Positions 59,997 through 64,000 of a stretch of DNA of 64,000 nt are shown in pieces. The number at the start of each line of letters is the position of its first letter. Within the stretch, counting starts at the first letter, position 1. A model generated the notes under the pieces. It had not been told where the DNA came from and ran no database searches. It worked only from the letters and a program-made list of their open reading frames with translations. A program made the position numbers and the translations under genes. This DNA is from Methylococcales bacterium (GTDB lineage Bacteria > Pseudomonadota > Gammaproteobacteria > Methylococcales > Methylomonadaceae), in contig JAUZSN010000002.1 of assembly GCA_030949405.1 (NCBI GenBank), positions 372,001-436,000 on the forward strand, written 5' to 3'.

Positions 59997-60716
59997 TTAA
60001 TGTACATCTTTCCAATATTCACGTTTGAGTAAGTAACCAATAACAATAAACATGAAGAGAAAAAACAAAACGTATTTTCCCATACTTTGACGATCTAATT
60101 GCGTAGGCTCGCCGACATAAACAAGAAAATTAACCAAATCATTAACGAAAAGATCATAGTCTTTCGCCGATAAGGTGCCTTGTGTTTTCATCACCAACTT
60201 ATCAATTACTTCGCGGCCATCAACTGTTTTATAAACTGCTTTTTGTATTCCTTGTAATTTCCAAAGAACATTCGGCATTCCCGCATCTTCAAAGATGAGG
60301 TTATTTGTTCCGATAGCACGGCTATCATCCGCATAAAAGCCTTTTAAATAGCTATAAATCCAATCGGCACCCCGTGAACGCGCGATTAATGATAAATCAG
60401 GCGGTTGAGTCCCAAACCATTTGGCCGCATCATGTCCATTCATGGCACTGAGTAAAGGGTCATAAATCCCCGCATCAATCGGGGCTATATTGTCTAATAT
60501 TTTGTTTTCTTCTACCCCTAAATCCATTGCAATACGTTTGTAACGAATGTGTTTAGCCGAGTGACACCCTAGACAATAATCAACATAATGTTTTGCGCCA
60601 CGTTGCAACGATTTACTATCGGATACGTCAATATCAGCATCGTCTAATTCAACACCTGGACTTGCAAAAAGGTTAAAAGACAGTAGTAATGCGGTAATAA
60701 AGAGAATCTTTTTCAT
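59997..60716 (-). CDS. petC: Ubiquinol-cytochrome c reductase cytochrome c1
   Basis: 239 residues. Signal peptide FITALLLSFNLFA, haem-binding CLGCH (residues ~48-52), an axial-Met region, and a C-terminal anchor helix (YVLFFLFMFIVIGYLLKREYWKDVH). It receives electrons from the Rieske protein and passes them to a soluble cytochrome. Last gene of petABC, 2 bp after petB. RSRGADWIYSYLKGFY and GMPNVLWKLQGIQ are standard cytochrome c1 blocks. Confidence 0.95.
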   Translation of the reverse strand: MKKILFITALLLSFNLFASPGVELDDADIDVSDSKSLQRGAKHYVDYCLGCHSAKHIRYKRIAMDLGVEENKILDNIAPIDAGIYDPLLSAMNGHDAAKWFGTQPPDLSLIARSRGADWIYSYLKGFYADDSRAIGTNNLIFEDAGMPNVLWKLQGIQKAVYKTVDGREVIDKLVMKTQGTLSAKDYDLFVNDLVNFLVYVGEPTQLDRQSMGKYVLFFLFMFIVIGYLLKREYWKDVH

Positions 60717-60718
60717 AG

Positions 60719-62116
60719 TTAATCCAAACTGGCTTTTAGTTTTTTCAAAAATCGAATTAAGACGGAGCCTATTCCCGTAAGATTAGGTCTTAATTTGACA
60801 ACGGTATCACCATTTGCTGTTTTTATGGGTTTTCTAACCGTCATCTCATCAAAGGTTTCGATTATTGCAGGAATTCGATCTTCAATAGAGGGCTGTTCGA
60901 TTAAGCGTTCGGGAACTTCTTTTACTTTTTCCCAACGCGTATAAATCGGCATTAATAAGAAAAAGCCAAAATAAATGACGGTAAAGATACGAGTAACCAG
61001 AATGGCACCCGTGGTCGCAGGTTGTGTTCCTAAATACCCTAAAGCTAAAAAGCTAATCACAAATAAGAATAAAGCTTTTTTATAAATGCCACCCCGATAG
61101 CGAATTGACTTCACAGGGCTACGATCTAACCAAGGCAATAAACATAAAACAAAAACCGCCGCACCCATTGCAATAACCCCTGCAAATTTATCAGGGACTG
61201 CACGTAAAATAGCGTAATAAGGCGTGAAATACCAAACGGGCGCAATATGCTCCGGTGTTTTTAAAGGATCTGCGGGTATAAAATTATCATGTTCTAAGAA
61301 ATAACCGCCCATATCGGGGGTATAGAAAATAATCGCGGCGAAAAAGAATAAAAATACGCCCACGCCCACAAGATCTTTGACCGAATAATAAGGATGAAAA
61401 GGAATCCCATCAAAAGGAATCCCGTTTTTATCTTTATTTTTCTTTATTTCAATCCCATCGGGGTTATTAGAACCGACTTCATGTAGAGCAACAATATGTA
61501 AGAAAACGAGGAGCAAAATCACCAAAGGAACGGCAATCACATGAAACGCAAAAAAGCGATTCAAGGTCGCATCCGCAACAACAAAATCACCGCGTATCCA
61601 CAATGAAAGGTCATCGCCAATCACAGGAATGGCACTAAAGAGCGAGATAATCACTTGCGCACCCCAATATGACATTTGTCCCCAAGGCAGTAAATACCCT
61701 GTAAACGCTTCTGCCATGAGGGCGAAAAAGATTAGCATCCCGAAAATCCAAATGAGTTCACGGGGTTGTTTAAACGAGCCATACATGATGCCTCTAAACA
61801 TGTGCAAATAAACGACAATAAAAAAGGCAGAAGCCCCTGTCGAGTGCATATAGCGAATTAACCAACCCCACGGAACATCACGCATGATGTATTCAACCGA
61901 ATCAAACGCCAATTTAGCATCGGGCTTGTAATTCATCGTCAGAAAAATACCCGTAACAATTTGGTTAACGAGTACTAATAAGGCAAGTGAGCCAAAAAAA
62001 TACCAAAAATTGAAGTTTTTAGGCGCGTAATAATGCGCCATGTGTTGGTTCCAGACTTTGTCCATTGACAAACGATCTAAAACCCAATCACCGCAAGCTG
62101 TTATTTGTTTTTTCAT
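60719..62116 (-). CDS. petB: Ubiquinol-cytochrome c reductase cytochrome b
   Basis: 465 residues, eight to nine membrane helices. Haem-binding His pairs (RYMHSTGASAFFIVVYLHMFRG and FAFHVIAVPLVILLLVFLHIVALHE) and the Qo-site PEW-type motif as PVWYFTPYYAILRAVPDKF. The longer length versus the 400-residue norm is due to an extended C-terminal tail (VKEVPERLIEQ..., ending FLKKLKASLD), common in gammaproteobacteria. Overlaps petA by 4 bp. Confidence 0.95.
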   Translation of the reverse strand: MKKQITACGDWVLDRLSMDKVWNQHMAHYYAPKNFNFWYFFGSLALLVLVNQIVTGIFLTMNYKPDAKLAFDSVEYIMRDVPWGWLIRYMHSTGASAFFIVVYLHMFRGIMYGSFKQPRELIWIFGMLIFFALMAEAFTGYLLPWGQMSYWGAQVIISLFSAIPVIGDDLSLWIRGDFVVADATLNRFFAFHVIAVPLVILLLVFLHIVALHEVGSNNPDGIEIKKNKDKNGIPFDGIPFHPYYSVKDLVGVGVFLFFFAAIIFYTPDMGGYFLEHDNFIPADPLKTPEHIAPVWYFTPYYAILRAVPDKFAGVIAMGAAVFVLCLLPWLDRSPVKSIRYRGGIYKKALFLFVISFLALGYLGTQPATTGAILVTRIFTVIYFGFFLLMPIYTRWEKVKEVPERLIEQPSIEDRIPAIIETFDEMTVRKPIKTANGDTVVKLRPNLTGIGSVLIRFLKKLKASLD

Positions 62117-62721
62117 GCGTTTTCCTCCACAGTATCCTCGCCTATAATAATTTGAGTTTCTGTTATATAACGATAAGGGGGGATTTCAAGATTAGTCGGC
62201 GCAGGAACACCCCGATAGACACGCCCCGCCAAATCAAATTTAGAACCATGACACGGGCAGAAAAATCCACCTTCCCAGTCATCCCCTAAGTCAGGCGGTG
62301 CAATTTCAGGGCGAAACGTAGGTGAACACCCTAAATGCGTACATAAACCAACGGCAATAAAAATTTCAGGATTAATCGAGCGGACTGCATTTTTACTCAA
62401 CTCAGGTTGAATAGATTCATTTGACGAGGGGTCTTCTAATAACGAATCCATCCCTTCTAAAATTTTTAACATGCGTGGCGGTCGGTTGAGAATCCATACA
62501 GGTTTCCCGCGCCATGCAACTCGTAAAAGTTGCCCCGTTTCCAGTTTACTAATATCAACTTCGACGGGCGCACCCGCTGCCATGGCTTTACTGCTAGGCT
62601 GCATTTGCGATAAAAAGGGAACAGCCAAATAACCTGTCCCTACCGCGCCTACAACGGTTAAAGCCGAAGTTAAAAACTGGCGTTTTGACGTATCGACGCC
62701 TTCATTATTCATCTGCAACAC
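62113..62721 (-). CDS. petA: Ubiquinol-cytochrome c reductase Rieske iron-sulfur subunit
   Basis: 202 residues. Twin-arginine-like anchor (TSKRQFLTSALTVVGAVGTGYLAVPFL) and 2Fe-2S ligands CTHLGCSPTF and CPCHGSKFDLAGRV, the textbook Rieske boxes. First gene of the complex III operon; an AT-rich 180-bp intergenic region upstream must hold its promoter. Confidence 0.96.
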   Translation of the reverse strand: MLQMNNEGVDTSKRQFLTSALTVVGAVGTGYLAVPFLSQMQPSSKAMAAGAPVEVDISKLETGQLLRVAWRGKPVWILNRPPRMLKILEGMDSLLEDPSSNESIQPELSKNAVRSINPEIFIAVGLCTHLGCSPTFRPEIAPPDLGDDWEGGFFCPCHGSKFDLAGRVYRGVPAPTNLEIPPYRYITETQIIIGEDTVEENA

Positions 62722-62902
62722 TCCTAAATGTTAAGGGAATCTTCTAATTATTATAGCGATAAGGCTCAATGGTACCCTACCAACCTCGGTATTTGAAGGA
62801 GTTATTAGCAATTGGTCAGGTAAAAATAGTTTTTTTATGCAAAAATGATTCCATAAAGAGGCTAACGGGTAAGAATTAGACAAACGTTTCAATTATTTAA
62901 GA

Positions 62903-63316
62903 TTACTTTAAAGGTCGTCCCTTACCATCTTTATAAATATGGCCTGAAAAAATTAATACCGCCTCAATAAACCCCCACATGACACCGTAACCTTGGGTCG
63001 CTAGGGTTAAAATAATTTGCAGAACCCCAATCGTATAAAAACCTAAGTAAAAACGGTGCGCGCCAACCGCCCCTAATAAAAGCCCTAATAATGAAGCCAC
63101 CCAGCGTCTTTTAACAGGCCGATCATCCTTAACATAATCACCCACAAGCCCAATATCGCTTATTTCCCCCTCATTTTCAATAAAATCGACATCATCACCG
63201 ACCTTAAGAGGAACATTTGCACTCCAACTATCCAGATGGAATTCAAAAGATTTATCATCCGCTTTGATGATGCCTATTTGTTTGTCTTCATCGTAACTTT
63301 CTATGTGTCCGAGCAT
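62903..63316 (-). CDS. TM2-domain protein with cold-shock-like N-terminus
   Basis: 137 residues. Residues ~1-60 are a small OB-fold-like segment (MLGHIESYDEDKQIGIIKADDKSFEFHLDSWSANVPLKVGDDVDFIENEGEI), the pattern of a cold-shock domain (GYIE...GFI...F). Residues ~70-130 are a TM2 domain: WVASLLGLLLGAVGAHRFYLGFYTIGVLQIILTLATQGYGVMWGFIEAVLIFSG, two helices with the DRF/HRFYLG loop. The fusion of a nucleic-acid-binding fold to TM2 occurs in other bacteria, but no role is known. It lies between petA and cobT, all on the minus strand. Confidence 0.75.
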   Translation of the reverse strand: MLGHIESYDEDKQIGIIKADDKSFEFHLDSWSANVPLKVGDDVDFIENEGEISDIGLVGDYVKDDRPVKRRWVASLLGLLLGAVGAHRFYLGFYTIGVLQIILTLATQGYGVMWGFIEAVLIFSGHIYKDGKGRPLK

Positions 63317-63343
63317 TCTCGCCTCTTTAGATTATTTGCAACG

Positions 63344-64000
63344 TTATTTTTTTGTTATCTGTGCTTGTTTAAAAGTCGCCATTTCATTATGAAGTTTGCA
63401 CGCCATTTGTAGGATGGGAATGGCAACAATTGCACCACTTGCTTCGCCAAGCCGCATGGATAAATCCAATAACGGTTTAACATTTAATTCATCTAAAATA
63501 ACTTGATGGGCTTTTTCTTCTGAGACGTGCGCATAAAAAAACCATCGTCTGGCTTGTGGATTAATTTGAATAGCAACTAACGCGGCTACCGTCGCAATAA
63601 AACCATCAATCAGGACGGGAAGCTGATTTTGAGCGGCGTAAATATACGCACCGACTAAGGCCGCAATTTCAGAGCCGCCTAAATGTTGTAAAACCTCTAA
63701 AGGCGTTCCTAAATTTTTTTTATGCTTTATTAAGGCTTGTCGAATGATATTCGTTTTATGTTTTATCATCTCTTCTGATAAGCCAGTCCCCGCGCCCGTT
63801 AATAATTTTGGGGTTTGTTTTAATAAGGCACAGGCGATGGCCGTCGCACTGGTGGTATTACCAATGCCCATTTCGCCACCAATAAATAAATCAGATTTTT
63901 TTGAAAGCGCGCGTAAAACGGCATTTTTGCCTGCAATCAGCGCGTGATCAAGTTGATCGGGATTCATTGCGGGACGATTTAAAAAATTTGCAGTGCCTTG
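63344..64000 (-). CDS. cobT: Nicotinate-nucleotide-dimethylbenzimidazole phosphoribosyltransferase CobT, partial
   Basis: The frame continues upstream past 64000 (reading QGTANFLNRPAMNPDQL), so the ATG at 63967 is internal. CobT makes alpha-ribazole phosphate for the lower ligand of cobalamin. Family blocks: FIGGEMGIGNTTSATAIACALL, LTGAGTGLSEEMIKHK, EVLQHLGGSEIAALVGAYI, LIDGFIATVAALVAIQ and MRLGEASGAIVAIPIL. About 218 C-terminal residues are in the window. It is consistent with the B12 dependence of NrdJ, QueG and the radical-SAM remnant. Confidence 0.93.
   Translation of the reverse strand, partial: QGTANFLNRPAMNPDQLDHALIAGKNAVLRALSKKSDLFIGGEMGIGNTTSATAIACALLKQTPKLLTGAGTGLSEEMIKHKTNIIRQALIKHKKNLGTPLEVLQHLGGSEIAALVGAYIYAAQNQLPVLIDGFIATVAALVAIQINPQARRWFFYAHVSEEKAHQVILDELNVKPLLDLSMRLGEASGAIVAIPILQMACKLHNEMATFKQAQITKK

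Overview
The window reads as an AT-rich gammaproteobacterial chromosome. The best fit is a Methylococcales-like (methanotroph-related) or similar free-living or symbiotic lineage. This rests on the combination of split B12-dependent ribonucleotide reductase (NrdJb), petABC, ubiC, queG, a MutT-ThiE fusion, suf genes, hydrogenase maturation (hypF) and the gammaproteobacterial tmRNA tag ANDENYSMALAA. The taxon is inference; no marker in the window settles it.

Layout. 1-0.75 kb: 3' end of hypF. 0.8-5.0 kb: IS66-like and IS5-like insertion sequences around a small secreted protein. 5.2-10.3 kb: ordinary genes (RRM protein, VF530-type protein, phosphoribosyltransferase, queG, a SPFH-SHOCT protein, ubiC). 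10.5-14.5 kb: ssrA, then a decayed copper nitrite reductase and a two-subunit FAD/2Fe-2S oxidoreductase whose first subunit was beheaded by an IS. 14.5-20.3 kb: mobile-element zone with an intact IS66-like element, a complete group II intron, a DUF1439 gene that looks like an integron cassette, the 3' stump of a second group II intron and an IS deletion derivative. 21-26.6 kb: sufDC, a GAF protein, a frameshifted MscS-like channel and mutT-thiE. 26.6-30.2 kb: a restriction-modification gene of type IIG architecture with a G12 and an A8 tract, an attC-like site upstream, and an IS481 element. 30.4-41.1 kb: metal-resistance island (merRTPA, two CDF transporters, czcCBA with a czcI-like gene). 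41.3-42.6 kb: IS110 relative. 42.6-57.8 kb: a long one-direction cluster of a CHASE2 histidine kinase, a response regulator, a tandem PgsC/CapC-like membrane protein, repeat proteins resembling N-formylglutamate/poly-gamma-glutamate amidohydrolases, a secreted single-domain relative and a giant secreted protein. 58-64 kb: rubredoxin, truA, nrdJb, petABC (complex III), a TM2 protein and the start-truncated cobT.

The most novel-looking system is the 42.6-57.8 kb cluster. It looks like a two-component-controlled envelope polymer (poly-gamma-glutamate-like) export and processing system. In this genome it seems to be decaying: two in-frame TAA codons, two frameshifts and one IS insertion hit its structural genes. 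Second come the homopolymer-bearing RM gene beside an attC-like site, and the DUF1439 cassette flanked by group II introns.

Many frameshifts in the window lie in homopolymer runs, so some 'pseudogenes' could be assembly or read errors. The IS insertions, in-frame stops, deletions and the 8-bp duplication in nirK cannot be explained that way.
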